64,000 nucleotides of DNA from Antilocapra americana. Lineage: Eukaryota; Chordata; Mammalia; Artiodactyla; Antilocapridae. The position numbers were made by a program, and so were the translations under genes. Numbering within the stretch: position 1 is the first letter of the stretch; every line of letters starts with the position of its first letter. The notes under the pieces are model-generated. The model was not told where the DNA came from. It saw nothing but the letters and a program-made list of their open reading frames with translations, and made no database searches. The stretch lies in the NCBI GenBank assembly GCA_007570785.1, contig ML661796.1, positions 352 through 64,351 on the forward strand. The letters are read 5' to 3'. This document shows, piece after piece, positions 42,450 through 55,659 of the stretch.

Positions 42450-43390
42450 AGTGGCCATATCCAGCTGTTACTTGAATCTAGAGGTGGGGATGGAGGAGAT
42501 GATCAAGTACTAGCCAAGCCAGAGAGGCTTCATGGAAGAAGTGGCTTTTAAAACCAGGCTTTATAAATGGTGGCTATTTATTGGATAATAAATTCTTATA
42601 TGTATTACTCTCAGAACCCTGTGCAGTGCTCTGTGGAGGGTTTGTGTTCAATATGTTTTTGTTGTTGGCAGTATTATTATGCCTGGAGATAATTCAACTG
42701 AAACATACCCAGGAGGAATTGTTCAGTCTTCTGGATCTACCCAGTTCTTTTCTTTCTCTGGGAGGAGGAGCCTGGATGCCAAATTCTGGTTCCTTCTGGA
42801 TGTGCCTACCCTGGGAAACTGCCGAAGAGGCTGACTTCAGAAAGAAAGTGTGAGAAAGAAAGCACTGATTACAATTTCAGTTCTGTAGAAATATTTGTGC
42901 AGCCTGCTTGATGGTGTTTTCATGATTAAAAATGACCCTGTGTGTGTACTTAACAGTAACGTGGGCCACAGCAGGCCTGGCATATGCTTTTTCCTATCTC
43001 CATATGTTTCATTTATATCTTAATCCTCAGCCTGCTGGGAAAGAACTGGGTAAGATGGCACTTTGGGGACCACTGTCAGTTTGTCTCCTGCGATTTTCTT
43101 AGCCTATGGTATTCACACATCCTCCACTGTGAGTTGGAATCTGGCCCCAGGCCTGTGGAATCGCCATAGGGCTGACTGCAGGGGAAAGAAAATTCTAAAT
43201 GTAAAAGGACTTTGTTCACATGTGAGTCAGGGATGTGTTTGCTCTGTTTAAAGAAGACGGAAAGATATTTGAAGCAAATTCATTCAGAGAGAAATGCTGC
43301 CATTATATATAAAATTGGAAATTTAGTGACTGACTGGCTGGCTACCTTGTGAAGTCCCCAAACTTGCCTTTTGCCCACTATCACCTGGTC
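42450..43390. other. Intergenic region with a 90-codon open frame
   Basis: A plus-strand open frame at 42581-42853 has a hydrophobic start (VFNMFLLLAVLLCLEII). It has no recognisable family, no promoter and no splice context that I can defend. Treated as non-coding. Confidence 0.3.
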
Positions 43391-43391
43391 A

Positions 43392-43600
43392 TTCATCAAT
43401 AGAGAATCTGCCTACAATGCAGGATTCCTAGGGAGATGCGCGTTCAATCCCTAGGTTGGGAAGATCCCCTGAAAAGAGCATGGCAACCCACACTGGTATT
43501 CTTGCCTGGAGATTCCAATGGACAGAGGAGACTGCAGGGCTACAGTCCATGGGGTTGCAAAGAGTTGGACACAATTGAAGCAACTTAACATGCATGCACG
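43392..43600 (+). mobile_element. Bov-tA SINE
   Basis: Sense copy, GAGAATCTGCCTACAATGCA to GACACAATTGAAGCAAC, with a few deletions. Confidence 0.85.
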
Positions 43601-43639
43601 TGTGGTAAAAAGAGCACAGGCTTTGGAGCTCAAAATATC

Positions 43640-44000
43640 TTGGCTTGCTTCCCAGTCCTGCCACTTAAAGACTCTTTGACCATGCTCTTAGGTTTCCTCA
43701 TCTGTAAAATGAGGATGATAACAACTGCTTAAAACTGTTTTATAGATCTTGAAATCACTTAATATAAAGCATCACGTGCTCAGTATACAGTATGAGCTAG
43801 ATATAAAGTAGCTTGTAATAATAATAGCTAATATTAGTAATAATAACAATAGCTATAATAAAACAATAGCTAATATTTCAGAGGCATGCATTATGTGTCA
43901 GGCTCTGAGTTATGCACTTTTTTCCCACGTTGTCCCACTTATTTTGACAATAATTCTATGAGGTCAGAAAAATTACCCCCTAAAATGCCTAATGCTATTA
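43640..44000 (-). mobile_element. MIR-type sequence and TAA-rich tract
   Basis: TTTCCTCATCTGTAAAATGA is a hallmark of reverse or forward MIR copies. It is followed by a TAATAATAGC-rich simple tract (about 43815-43880) and a second MIR-like piece. Boundaries and strand are uncertain. Confidence 0.5.
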
Positions 44001-44299
44001 ATCATGACGATATACAATACAGCTCAGATAGGGATAATCCCACACTTTCTAATCCTGCTTTTTCTCCCTCATCTGCCCTCACACCTCCCCATCCTCCTCC
44101 GCACTGAGTTTTCATTTGAGTCCACAGCTCTGGAAATGTCTCACCAGGTAACAGACAGGGGAATGAATACAGGAGGCCAAGAGCACAAGCATTTTGCATC
44201 CCAAATGCTGGAAGAGGGCTTTGCAATAAGAGATAAGGGATCAGATTTTCATGCAAAGAATACTAATGGTGGGGAACTATCTAACAAAAGAGCTTGTTT

Positions 44300-44950
44300 G
44301 CGGCGGAGGTGGGCGGGGAACAAACCTGAGAGTCATTCAGAAATCTCCTTTTAAATCATAATACTGGGGCTTCACACCACGCCAGGACTCTTTGTGTTCC
44401 TGCTACCACCCTCCTTCCGCCTCTGCTTCCCTCCGCTGCTGGAGGTGGGGAGGCGGGGGGCGGGGAAGCGGGGTCAAGGTAGGACCTTGTTCCTTCAGGT
44501 GGAGAGAAAGATCCAGCCTTCCCCTCCCCCAGGCTCCTTTTCCGGTGGGGAAGGCACCAGGCGGGAGCAGATAACAGTCCAAACATATAGAAGGCTGTCA
44601 CTAGGATGCTGGCAGCCCCCTCTTACAAGTGGAAAAGGCCTGGTTGGAAGTTAGCACTTGCAAGAAGAGAAGATCTTCCCTCTCTGTGTGAGGGTAGTCT
44701 AAAGCTAAAGCAGCCTCAGATGAGAATCCGCCTTGGAAGCTCCTACTCAGCCTTAGCGGTTAATCGCCAAGAGGGACACACATTGGCCTTGAAGGTCTAG
44801 AAGGGGTTAACCCGGTCACGTGGCTAAACATACCGCCCCGCCCACCTCCGCGAGCCGGCGGCCACCCGCGGGAAGTGTGGCCTCTGGCGTGAGAGGCTTA
44901 TTTAAATGCTAAATGCTAACTGAAGACAAAGCAGAATCTATTTTCCCATT
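44300..44950. promoter_or_regulatory. GC-rich, promoter-like patch
   Basis: A local rise in GC and CpG in AT-rich DNA. It has GC boxes (GGGGGCGGGGAAGCGGGG near 44454; CCGCCCCGCCCACC near 44833), a TCACGTGG E-box (about 44816), GGTTAACC (about 44805), TTATTTAAA (about 44898) and CCCATTGGCC (about 44945). The order on the plus strand (GC boxes, then TATA-like) would suit a plus-strand start near 44930, but no exon can be supported. It may be an enhancer or the promoter of an unannotated transcript. Confidence 0.35.
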
Positions 44951-45334
44951 GGCCTCCAGGAAGCCACAGCAGAGACTTTCAACATTTTTCCCTAACACTG
45001 TCTGAGCCTGGTCCCAAATTCTTTCTGACTACATCTCCCCCTCCCTGCCACTTCTACCAAATTTCTGGGGGTGTGTGGTCGAAAAGAAGCACAGTCAGCC
45101 GGGTCCCCAGAATTCATGGAAATATGACAGAGAGTAATGTAACATTTTGTATTATGTCTAGTTTTAAAATCAAAAAGTCCTGTTTTTCTCCAGTGACATT
45201 TTACATCACACTTCAAGACAATCTGTTGTGAAGGGACATATTGGGGAAAGGCCAAAGATGGAAAAACTCAAACTGGGACTCTTTGGATACCTCAAAGACA
45301 CTCAATTTCCAGAGCTCAGAGATTTAAAATTTAG

Positions 45335-45430
45335 TCAGCTGTCCTCTCCCATTTTACAAAGGACGCCACTTGGGGAGACTGACTTGTCCAAGGTCACACA
45401 GCTAGTAAATGTCAGAACTCTATATGGTAA
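45335..45430 (+). mobile_element. MIR fragment
   Basis: CCATTTTACAAAGGACG and TTGTCCAAGGTCACACAGCT are MIR core and tail words. Confidence 0.65.
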
Positions 45431-46494
45431 AGTTTTCAAGATGCTGTTATACACAATCCAAATTATCACCCCAGCAAGGGGGATTTTTGTATATTGAAAC
45501 TGACAAGCTGATGAGTTGTCAGGAGGATTAAAATAACATCTGCAAAGTGGCATGCACAGTTGCTAAGGCAAATGAAATGAAAAGGTTCTATGCATTACAC
45601 ACTTTCTTGCCTTGATATTTATGTACACATACATTTTGAGTTTACAGAGTTGTAATGTTTGTGTCTATATCACATTTTGATCTTTTTTTTTCACTTGACA
45701 CAGACCCCATACTTACCATTTTAATGCTTAAAGAACATTCCATCTGGTCCATAGACTCTACTTTTTTTTTTTTACACGCTATCATTATTGAACATTTGGG
45801 TGGTTTCCAGCATTTCACCATTATATATAGCGAGGCTTGGAACAACCTTATATAGCTTGCCACCCTCCCACACACTGTGGTCCTTTTTAGCTGGTTTCTT
45901 TGGAAAATGTTCTCAAAAAAACAGAATGAGGCATATAAAGAGCTTTCAAAGCAGATTGCTCTCTAGAGAAATAGCACCAGTTTACTGTGTTTGTATGTCA
46001 TCAGTGATGGCACACTATGGCAGTTTGGGAAAAAAAAGTGGTTTAACTCTTCTGTCTGGGCAAAGAAAAGGAACTTGGGAGTTCTTGGCTGAAACTTCCT
46101 AGCCTGGCCCTGCATACTCCACCCTTCAGCCCTTGGCAGTGTTAGTGCTTTTCTGGCCTTTTCCAAACTTCCCGCTTCTGCACAGAGTCTTGGAGAAGTG
46201 ACCATGCTAATACAGAAAAGGATGAACACTTCTGTTTCAACAAGAGGCAAAATCTAAGGAAAGCAACATACAGAAGTTGAAATGTTGGTGATTCACTTGT
46301 AAATTTCCATCGAGGACAGAAAGGTGATTTTGGTTTCAAAGATTAGTTGCTAAGAAAAGCCTGCCATTTCAGAGAGAAAAATCTTACTGTGGATCTATGT
46401 ATGCATGTGTTTGATTTGACCATTTGGCCCAGTGGACTTAAGATATCTGTTCTGACTTCTGTCACAAATTGTCAATGATTTAACAATAACAGGT

Positions 46495-46690
46495 CACATA
46501 TTTTGAGTGTTAAAGCCCTTGGCTTCCATGCATCATCTCATTTAATCATCATAACCACCACGATCATCCTCCTTTTACAGGTGAGGAAACTGAGGCTTAG
46601 AAAGATTACCTTGCCCAAAGTCACATACCTAGGGAGTGCAAGAGCTGTGATAAGAACTCAGGTCTGATTCTAAGGACTTTTTGTGCTTGA
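46495..46690 (+). mobile_element. MIR element
   Basis: CATCATCTCATTTAATCATC, CTTTTACAGGTGAGGAAACT and GCCCAAAGTCACATACCTAG follow the MIR consensus. Confidence 0.8.
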
Positions 46691-46878
46691 TCTTGTCCTG
46701 CCTCTCATACTCTCATTTATGAGATGGGGACTTACCTGCCATACTTACTCCAGTGTTTTTCAAGGATCAAATGAGAGAAAAACCCCAAAGTGCTTTGTAA
46801 AGAGTAAACAAAACATTGTATAGATGTGTAGGCATTTTATAAATGTGAGGCGTGGTCATCACTTGGATTTAATTCAGG

Positions 46879-47110
46879 TACTGTGATGCTCTAGGCTTCC
46901 CTGGTGGCTCAGACTGTAAACCGTCTGCCTGCAGTGTGGGAGACCTGGGTTTGATCCCTGGGTTGGGAAGATTCCCTGGAGAAGGAAATGGCAACCCACT
47001 CCAGTACTCTTGCCTGTAAAATCCCATGGACAGAGGAGCCTGGTAGGTTACAGTCCATGGGGTCGCAGAGTCGGACACGACTGAGCGACTTCACATGGTC
47101 ATGGTGATGC
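46879..47110 (+). mobile_element. Bov-tA SINE with target duplication
   Basis: Full-length sense copy (GGCTTCCCTGGTGGCTCAGA to GACTGAGCGACTTCAC), with little divergence. It is flanked by GTGATGCTCTAGG direct repeats on both sides, so it is a recent insertion. Confidence 0.9.
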
Positions 47111-47769
47111 TCTAGGACTCTAACTTGGTTCAGCTCTAGGCTTTCGGAAGAGACTCAGTCGTTTCTAAGAACAATTTCTGAGAAATGGGTCCATGATTAC
47201 AGTTACACTGTGAATTTGCAAATGCAGTGCTCCCCCTTGATAGAGCTATCAGGAGAAAGACTTACTACTGCTGGTGTCATTGCTCCCAACTATGGTGTGA
47301 TCCATGTTTCAAACGTAGTCCAGTGGATTAGATGGGGTTGTGATCCTCATCTGGTTCAGGTTTTATTGGTGTGGATGAATCATGAAGCTGGCAAATAAGT
47401 GAAGGAGTGTCTGTGTCCCTGAGGGAGAAACCAGGAGTTAGGCACAGTTCACCTTAATAACTGAGCCAGAGACCAACCATTGAGAGGCTATTAGCCCTGA
47501 AAGAGGCCTTAGATAGCTTCTCACCCAAGACAGATCCCTTCCATTTCTTATTTCCTGAATTGAGTTTTATTGCTTTTGTTTAAAAGGTATGCACTTTCCC
47601 CATGGGGAAAAGAGAAGGAACACTGTGTAAGTCATATATTGTATTAGGCTCCATTATGGGAAATTGTGGAACAAGATGCCTTTGGGCATACCTGCGTGTG
47701 ACACACCTGCCTGTCTGTGATATGCCTCCCTGAGTGTGCTGTGCCTCCTGGTCTCTTGCATACATGGTC
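47111..47769. other. Intergenic stretch
   Basis: A plus-strand 62-codon open frame at 47210-47398 looks mildly protein-like (SGERLTTAGVIAPNYGVIHV), possibly a processed-pseudogene remnant. I could not assign it to a family. Nothing else recognised. Confidence 0.3.
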
Positions 47770-47774
47770 TCTAA

Positions 47775-47880
47775 TTCTAGTAAAACTCTATGAAGTAGAT
47801 ACTATTATTATGCCCATATTACAGATGAGGATCTCACTCTGCCCCAGGGTACACAGCTTCTAAATGAAACTAACAACATG
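47775..47880 (+). mobile_element. MIR fragment
   Basis: CATATTACAGATGAGGATCT with TACACAGCTTCTAAATGA. Confidence 0.6.
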
Positions 47881-48689
47881 TTCACCTCCCAAAAGAAGGA
47901 ATGGAGAAGACCTGGGGACTGTGACTCAGGAGGCTTGAGTACTAGTTCTTATGGTGCCACTACTTACCTGGATGACCTTGCCCAAGTCACTCCAGTTCTG
48001 TTCCATCCTCTACAGATTAAAGGATCCTACTCCCTTGTGGCTTTGGTTCTTTCCTAGTTTTACATTCTTTGTTTTTCTGAAATCTGTGTCATTATTGACA
48101 ATTACTTATAATTGAAATGAAACCTGTTTAGTTGCTCAAGAAAGTAGAACTATAAATACTAAGTATCAAGGTCCCAGATCCAACATATAGATAAGAGTGA
48201 GCATGGTAGAAATGATAACAGAAGAGACACCATTTGGCAAGGCTGAGTACTGATGCCATCTAGTGGGGAAAAGGAGCATGGCTTCCAGGCAAAGCCCTCT
48301 CCTGTGCTAACATAGGGGAAAGCCTGCAGAAATCATCCAATTGACCAGTAACATGGGATTTCACAGATATGTTAAATCTTACAAGGTTTCTACAAGTCAA
48401 TTACTTTTCTTTTGACCAAACTGATATTGGGAGAATTGCTTTTCTGGACATTATTAATTAGATATGATATTGTGTATATACTGGCTCCTTTCCCATGGTC
48501 CCCACTCTCTCTCAGTTGGAATCCCAGAATCCTAGAAGGTCTGAGAAGGAAGGAAGCATCCTCAGAGAATTTCTAGGGTAACCCATTTCATTGGACAGAA
48601 AAAATGTTTTGACCAAGGCACACAAGTAGTTGACATAAGCAGGGTGACATCAGACTGGTCCCAGAACTCTTAAAAACTGATCTGATAAA

Positions 48690-49250
48690 ATCCACTCTCA
48701 TAAAACTAAAAGACGCTTGCCCCTTGAAAGAAAAGTTATGACCAACCTAGACAGCATATTAAAAAGCAGAGACATTATTTTGCCAACAAAGTTCTGTCTA
48801 GTCAAAGCTATGGTTTTTCCAGTAGTCATGTACAGATGTGAGAGTTGTACCATAAAGAAGGCTGAGAAGAACTGATACTTTTGAACTGTGGTGTTGGAGA
48901 AGACTCTTGAGAGTCCCTTGGACTGCAGGGAGATCCAACTAGTCTGTCCTAAAGGAAATCAGTCCTGAATATTCATTGGAAGGACTGATGCTGAAGCTGA
49001 AACTCCAATACTTTGACCACCTGATGAGAAGAACTGACTCATTTGAAAAGACCCTGATGCTGGGAAAGATTGAAGGTGGGAGGAGAAGGGGATGACAGAG
49101 GATGAAATGATTGGATGGCGTCACCGATTCAATGGACAAGAGTTTGAGTAAACTCTGGGAGCTGGTGATGGACAGGGAGGCCTGGCGTGCTGCAGTCCAT
49201 GGGGTCAAAAAGAGGCACACTCAGTCGTGTCCGACTATTTGCGACTGAAC
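48690..49250 (+). mobile_element. BovB LINE tail
   Basis: 5'-truncated BovB: AAAAGTTATGACCAACCTAG through GTGTTGGAGAAGACTCTTGA to GCGACTGAACT. Imperfect AAAATCCACYCT repeats flank it (about 48687 and 49253). Inactive, with a deletion near the end. Confidence 0.87.
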
Positions 49251-49779
49251 TAAAAATCCACCCTAAATGGGCAAGATTAGATATTTGTAAAGTCACTTTC
49301 AGGGGTGAATATAGCACCCATGCCTGGAGCAAGATTTGGAGACCTAATCAATGATATTTCCATATTTAAAGAAAGCCTGAGGGTTCTGGTGGGAAGGAAA
49401 GGATGTCTGACAAAAACCCGAAGGCACAGACCCTGAAGGGAGCTTTAGGCACTAGAAGGCGCTCTCAGTGCAGGGAGAAAGGGAAGGCTCTCTCCCTAGG
49501 GCTCCTAGAAGCCCTCAGTCAACAATCTCATCTTCCAGAGAGGCAGTCCCATCCTCGGGGGAGCGACCATAGCTCCCAGTGGACTAGGTGTAATCTTACC
49601 TTTTCCTCTGCTTGCAGGAAAGAATATCAGAAGTGATAATGAAAGCAAAGGTTATTGCTGGATAACTTGCTTCTGCTAGAACGTATTTTTTAAAAAATCG
49701 ACTTGCAACAAACTCATAGCCCCTAGTTGAAGTGGCCCACGTACTCTTGTAATTATCCTCTGCACGGTCAACCACCCTT

Positions 49780-49960
49780 AATCATGATGATGACAGTGAT
49801 GATGGCTGACATCACCAAGCGTATCCTTTGCCTTTATTGTATCATTTAGATCTGACAAAAGCCCCATGAAATACTAATTACGATCCTCATTTCACAACAG
49901 AGTAAGCTGACGCTCAGAGAGCAGTTTACCAAGAGTCCCAAGGCTCCCCTGACTACTTCA
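49780..49960 (+). mobile_element. MIR element
   Basis: TTATTGTATCATTTAGATCT, CATTTCACAACAGAGTAAGC and TTTACCAAGAGTCCCAAGG fit a diverged MIR. Confidence 0.6.
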
Positions 49961-51550
49961 ACCCTTAATCACAACCCTATACGACCTCCTCCCTGAGAGC
50001 TTGGATAGGAGTCCCTTCTCAACACGCAGACCCCATTGTAAACGTGTGCAGAGTAATCCAGCAATTCTCTTCTGGGAATTGGTCCAGCTGCTTGATAGGC
50101 TATTTGCCTGTAGGGGGAGAGATTACCTTGGCAAAACATTTTCCCTAATTTCCAACAAATTGCTTGCTGGATGGAAGTGGAGGGGGATACATATGCAGGA
50201 AGATAGGTAATTAAGGGGAAGAACTTTTGACTGTCTGTTGTTCAGCTCATCAGAACAATTGCTTAACACAGACTGTTATGAATTGACGGTATAGTTAAGT
50301 GATTTAAACCTTCCTTCCTCTCTTGCAAAAATGTCCCTTCAGTAATCAACAAGCATACACAAAGTTATTCACAAAAAGGGGTGGACTTCCTTCCAGTGTT
50401 TGTTGTCATATATGAGCCCGTCTTCCTCCCATTAAATTATCAATTAGGTGAAGACTTTCTATGAAGAAGAATCTATCATTTATTGCCCCACCTCTTCCCA
50501 CTTTTGATCTTTTTTGGTCTGTTTCTTATGCTAAGAATACATGCAAGAGCTTATATAACATTTTATGCTGTCTCTCTATAATTTTTTGCTTTTAAGGCAG
50601 ATAAGAATAAACAAGCACATTTAGAAAAGGTCAACAGGAAACGGTTGAACACAAGCTGAGAAGGCTGTTAAAAAAGAGGAAGAGACAAGTTTGTGTCAGG
50701 AGGGTCATAAAAAAAGAAAAGGCTAAAAAAAAAAAAAGAAGCTGCACCTCCTGCCTGGACTCCACACAGCAAGTCTAGACTATCAGCAGGATTTTCAGCT
50801 GTTTCCTGAAATAAGCCCAAGCTGCCAGTAGACTGACCACAAGTTGCCTCCAGGGCTTAAGACTGTGTCTTTTATAGTCTTAAGACTGTGCCTACTCTAG
50901 ATTTGGTGTGTTTTAGATACTCAGTAAATACTTACCGAGTCAAAATGGACTTTGCAATCAGATTCCAGGCTTCAAGAATCAGGGTGCTTTTATTGGTGAA
51001 ACAGCAAAAAAGTGAGAAACTACAGACTTCCTTTCAGAGTATGAAGGGGAGATTGTATGGCAGTAAATGCACTCATCTCATTGTATATGAATCATAATTG
51101 TAAAAATGCAGCCAGCAGGGCATATGGAAAGTTTTTCAGGGACTTGTCACGGCTGCCTTCAAATTTAGCTGTCTACTTTCACTGTACAATTCACTGAAAT
51201 CATTATTTGATTTAAAAAAAAACCATGATGTGTGTGTTGCTTAATCCAAAGAAGCTAGTATTGAAAATAATTTTTAGGATTTGGGCAGTTCTTACCACCA
51301 GAAGTCTGAGGTCACTTACATGGTGTGATGTGTGAGAAATTCTCAAATACATCCCTTTCTCTTCCTAGGTCTTCCAAGCTTTTCTCCTCAAGCTTGTGAC
51401 TGCTACCTAAAATCCTGAGTGGGGGAGGTAAAGTCTTGTCTCTGGATGACATCTGTTAAAATCATGTATTTGGGAAGAAGGAAGGAGAAACCATCTTGGA
51501 AGGGAGCACTTATTATGTGCCAGGCATAATGCTGGCAAATATGCACATGA
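49961..51550. other. Intergenic region without recognised genes
   Basis: Mostly AT-rich unique DNA with an A-rich run near 50725-50745. Short open frames show no family resemblance. Confidence 0.35.
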
Positions 51551-51559
51551 AAAGGTGCT

Positions 51560-51960
51560 CAAGCCTCATTAGTCATTAGGGACATGCAGATTAAAGCCAT
51601 AGTGAGATAATACTATGTACAGATCAGGATGGCTAAAACAAAAAGCAAAACTAAAAACTGATACACTCAAGGAATTCACTGGCAGTCCAGTGGTTAAGAC
51701 TCCACATGCCACATGGCCAAAAAAAGTCAGGATCCCTTGCCTTCTGTAACTATCCAAGAAGAAAGAAATATTTAAAATGAAGCAAAATTGATACTATTAA
51801 ATGCTGACAAGGATTCAGAGTATCTGTACTGCTTGTATATTGCTGATGAGATGAGATATCTTTGAGGAAGCAGGATGAAAATGTGGAATACTTTGGTCTT
51901 TTGTCTAGAATGGAGATTTTTGTGTTGTTGTTGGGGGCTACCATGAAGTATTGTTATAAG
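51560..51960 (+). mobile_element. Old L1 relic with nested SINE
   Basis: GGGACATGCAGATTAAAGCC, AGTGAGATAATACTATG and GATACTATTAAATGCTGACA follow L1 ORF2's end. A short SINE (AAGGAATTCACTGGCAGTCC to GGCCAAAAAAAG) interrupts it at about 51668-51725. Confidence 0.65.
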
Positions 51961-53099
51961 CAGAGGCAGCAGCTCTAAACAGCAGTGACCAAGTGTTATG
52001 TGGTGAGAAAATCATTCTTAAGGAAAATTTAGAACCCTAGAGAAAGACTTAAGTTCATAATCTTAGCCTGAAGCCTGGTCCAAAGAGGGGGCATTTATTT
52101 GACATTTTTTTTCTATTAAAGTTACACGGTCTCCAGGGTTAGCCTAATCAGTGCTCCCCCTCTAATGAATGCATCATACTGCCTTAATCCTCAGGTTTAT
52201 GTATGGATTTGCTGTGTCCTGAATTAGTCCTGAATTAAGTGAAGGTTGGAGAACATCTCCTGATAAGGGGATGCGTGTGGTCACAGGATTTACAGTACCT
52301 TTCACTATCAGGACTAATTACTTCCTCTCATTGATGGTTTTAGCTTTTATTTGAGCAAGAGTAGGATACTTCCCCGGTTCTGTCATTTCCCTGACAACTA
52401 AGAAGGTTGTCAAGGTTACCCGCTTATATCCACCTGACTCAAATCACCCTCCTGGCCTGGGAGCTTCGGGTAGCTTACTAGACAGGTGTTGTCATGGTTG
52501 TGTTTGCCTGACTACATGCCAATATGGTTAAAGCAGGCAAATAAATATGTTCTCTGCCTTTTGCCTCTGGAAGGAACCTGTCTGGAGTTAATTGAAGTAG
52601 AGATCATCAAATAAGCTAAATACATACACATTGTGTTATGCAGAGCAACTAAATCAAGCTGAAGAGTACTCTGAAGTGGTGACTACTATATATAAACAAG
52701 AGTCTGTGTTATGACATGCCTGGATTGTTCAAGTGGGGATCATTTTCTTGGACTGGAAAATGGCAGGTGATTGTACAATCAATGGGATTGCCATCTGGTT
52801 GATTTTATTCCAGTTACTTTGGCTGAATACCAGAAAACAATTCATCTGACTGTGGTCATTTCTAATTGTTCTGACAGAACGGAGGACTTTTTTAGCCATG
52901 GAAAAATACTTGTTTTTGTATGATTTTGATATTTAGGAATTTGGAACCCCCTCCCTTTATAAAGGATTCAAAAGTTCCATCCTTTTTCTAAAAATAAAAC
53001 ATATATCTGCCTGAAGGCTGAAAGTTTGTTACCTATTTGTATAATGAAATCAGTAAACACTCTGAAAATGATCTTCCTTTTCACCTCAAGTATCATCTT
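51961..53099. other. Intergenic region without recognised genes
   Basis: No gene, RNA or clear repeat identified. Confidence 0.35.
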
Positions 53100-53103
53100 G
53101 TGA

Positions 53104-53290
53104 TGTGAAAGTCGCTCAGTTGTGTCCGACTCTTTGTGACCCCATGGAATATACAGTCCATAGAATTCTCCAGGCCAGAATACTGGAGTGGGCAGCTTTT
53201 CCCTTCTCCAGGGGATCTTCCCAACCCAGGGATTGAACTCAGGTCTCCAGCATTGCAGGTGATTCTTTACCAGCTGAGCCACAAGGGTAA
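53104..53290 (-). mobile_element. Bov-tA SINE
   Basis: Reverse-strand copy: AAAGTCGCTCAGTTGTGTCC to GCTGAGCCACAAGGGTAA on the plus strand. Confidence 0.88.
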
Positions 53291-55659
53291 TATTTTGGGG
53301 GTGACTTTAATATCAATATCTTGTATCCATCTAGAACATTCTATAACTCCCAGTATCTTATAGGGGCTTGTTCAAATGAGGGGCCCTGACATTTACTGTA
53401 AGCTTTATTAGCTTCTTTTAGCTTTATGGTAAAAATCACTCTACAGAGCACCTGTCTTAGCCTTGAGTTATTAAATCATTAAGAAGTGTATTAATATCTA
53501 TCTCTCCTAGTAGACTGAGTTCTGAGAGAACAGAGACTATGTCTAATTTTGCTGAACATCAAATTTTTAGTATTTAGTGTGGTGTCTGGAGTAGGAACAG
53601 GTTCTTACTAACTATTTGTCCAGCACAATGCCTCATGGGACCCAAAGCAGGGCTGAATGAAACAACAGAAGGCCCTAGCCTTCTCAAACTTGCTGTAGGC
53701 AGAATGCCAACCCTTAAATAGCCGAGGTAAACAATGGGGTGTGGGCAGATTTCTGAGTGGGGGAATGAGGAAGGAAGCAAGTCACATGCTTAGGTTGGAC
53801 TAGACTGGCCTAGACTAGGAAGCCAAGGGCATTATGTGAGTGAGGCGGTACCTGTCACACACTAGTGCCTCCCTCCAAGCCTCATCAGGGATGAGCAGGA
53901 GGTGTTCCTCGGAGCAAATAAAAGGGAAAAGGTACAAGGAATCAGAAAGCAGTCAGAGAACATCACTAGAATGGCCCAAGTAATAGTCATAAGAATTACC
54001 ATTCACCAAGCTTCAGGCTCCATGCCCAGTATTTTCCCAGTTAGTGTCTCATGTCTTCCTCATCATCGGTCTCTAAGAGGGATCTCATCTCCATTTCATG
54101 CTGTGGAAACTAGGGCTCAAGTTGGTCTGGAACGCAGAAGCATTCCCAAGCAAGTCCAAGTCCCTCTATGTCTGGTTTTTATGAGTTCAGTGCCAGAACT
54201 CTGTTTGAACTGCTATTCACTGGAAGAAGAGTCTAGAAACACGCAGAGCCTCCCATGAGTGAGGGTGAAAGTAGCTGCCAGATTACACTTGGGTCAGCTG
54301 CTGGAGAACCAGACTGACAGGTTTCTTGCCATGTGGGAGCAGGGTTTGGTTTGAGTTGTAACTAGGGCTGGAAGCAGGGTGGTACTGGGGAAGGACTAAG
54401 CCAAGACAATTAAAGGAAAATATCCAGCACCTAGGAGAGCTCCAGGTTTGCTTCTCAGTGGGGTAAGCTGGACCTGGAAGTGCTACTGGCTCTCTCATTG
54501 GCTCAAAAAGTTTCCCTCGGTCAAGCAATCTATTCAGTGTGGTGACTGGGTGGCCTGAGCTGCTGCTGTGTGCAGCTCATAAGTGGGAGCTCTGTGTTAA
54601 GATGAGACATGAGCCCATCTTCTAAGTTGTAGCCCTCTGAACCTGGTCCTTGTCCTGAATTCTTGAGCAATGGAAACAGCAGTGACAGCTGTGAAAACAA
54701 GCAACCTTGCTCATCTGGGCAATGAGTTACAGAGTACATCATCATTACAGAGGGAATCAGTAACATCTGTCTTTCCTGGCCCTTATTTAACTTATTCTAG
54801 TTGTGAAACCTCTCCATGTTCCCACTCTGTAACTACTGTAAATGATGCAAAAGGGGAGCAAGAGACTGAAAGAGGGAAGGAGAATTAATTTACCACTGGG
54901 TGAAATGAAAATGTACTGAAGTGTAATGGAATTTCATTAACTTTGGAAACGATGATGAATGCTGTCCAAATAATTCTTACTAATGCATAATTCACAGCTG
55001 AAAATAGAGCCAAACTCTCCTAAAAAGCACATCCACTTATGCCCCCAAATTAATTTGGTGTGTTATTCAGAATGGTTGACAGGATAAAAGATCTACTATG
55101 AAATGCAATCATCTGTTAAGATTGGGAATCTATGAACCTTTCTAGTTTAGAAGATGGTAGCTGATAACAAGTGGCATCTTGAGAGGCAGACACCCACAGT
55201 CCTCATTCTCATAATTTGAATCTCCCCAAAGACATCATTTTAGACATAACCAGAGAGAAGATAGGATGAGCTTTGAGATCTCCATAGCAACCATGGCCCA
55301 ATTCATATATATCCCCAAAGCAAATTAAAATCAGTTTCAAAAGATTCAAATGGGGTCAGGAAAAGGCCTATACCTTTTCTGGCTGGAAATGTTTTTACAT
55401 TATCTGTTTATAGAGCATATAAATTATATAGACCATATAGTATATGCATTTACATATAACTAACAGAAAGATTAAAAATTCCTGTCCCATTTTGTGTAAT
55501 AGTATCTATCTTGTTCCATAAACTCTCAACTGACATTTATCTCTTAACACCTTAAGACATAATAATCCCTTCATTAAAACTCGCTTATGCTTTTTGTATA
55601 CTCAGGAGAGTGGTAATGGGAGAGAGACCTTTTCACCTTTAGATCTAACACAAACCCCC
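53291..55659. other. Intergenic region without recognised genes
   Basis: Unique-looking DNA with probable MIR traces (about 54000-54110). Open frames at 53902-54258 and 54530-54888 have no recognisable family. Confidence 0.35.

Noticed and set aside
42581..42853. 90-codon plus-strand frame with a membrane-like start, considered as a first exon of ADGRG4, the expected next gene
   Set aside because: No family similarity, no fitting splice donor and no promoter; expected human distance to that gene is greater.
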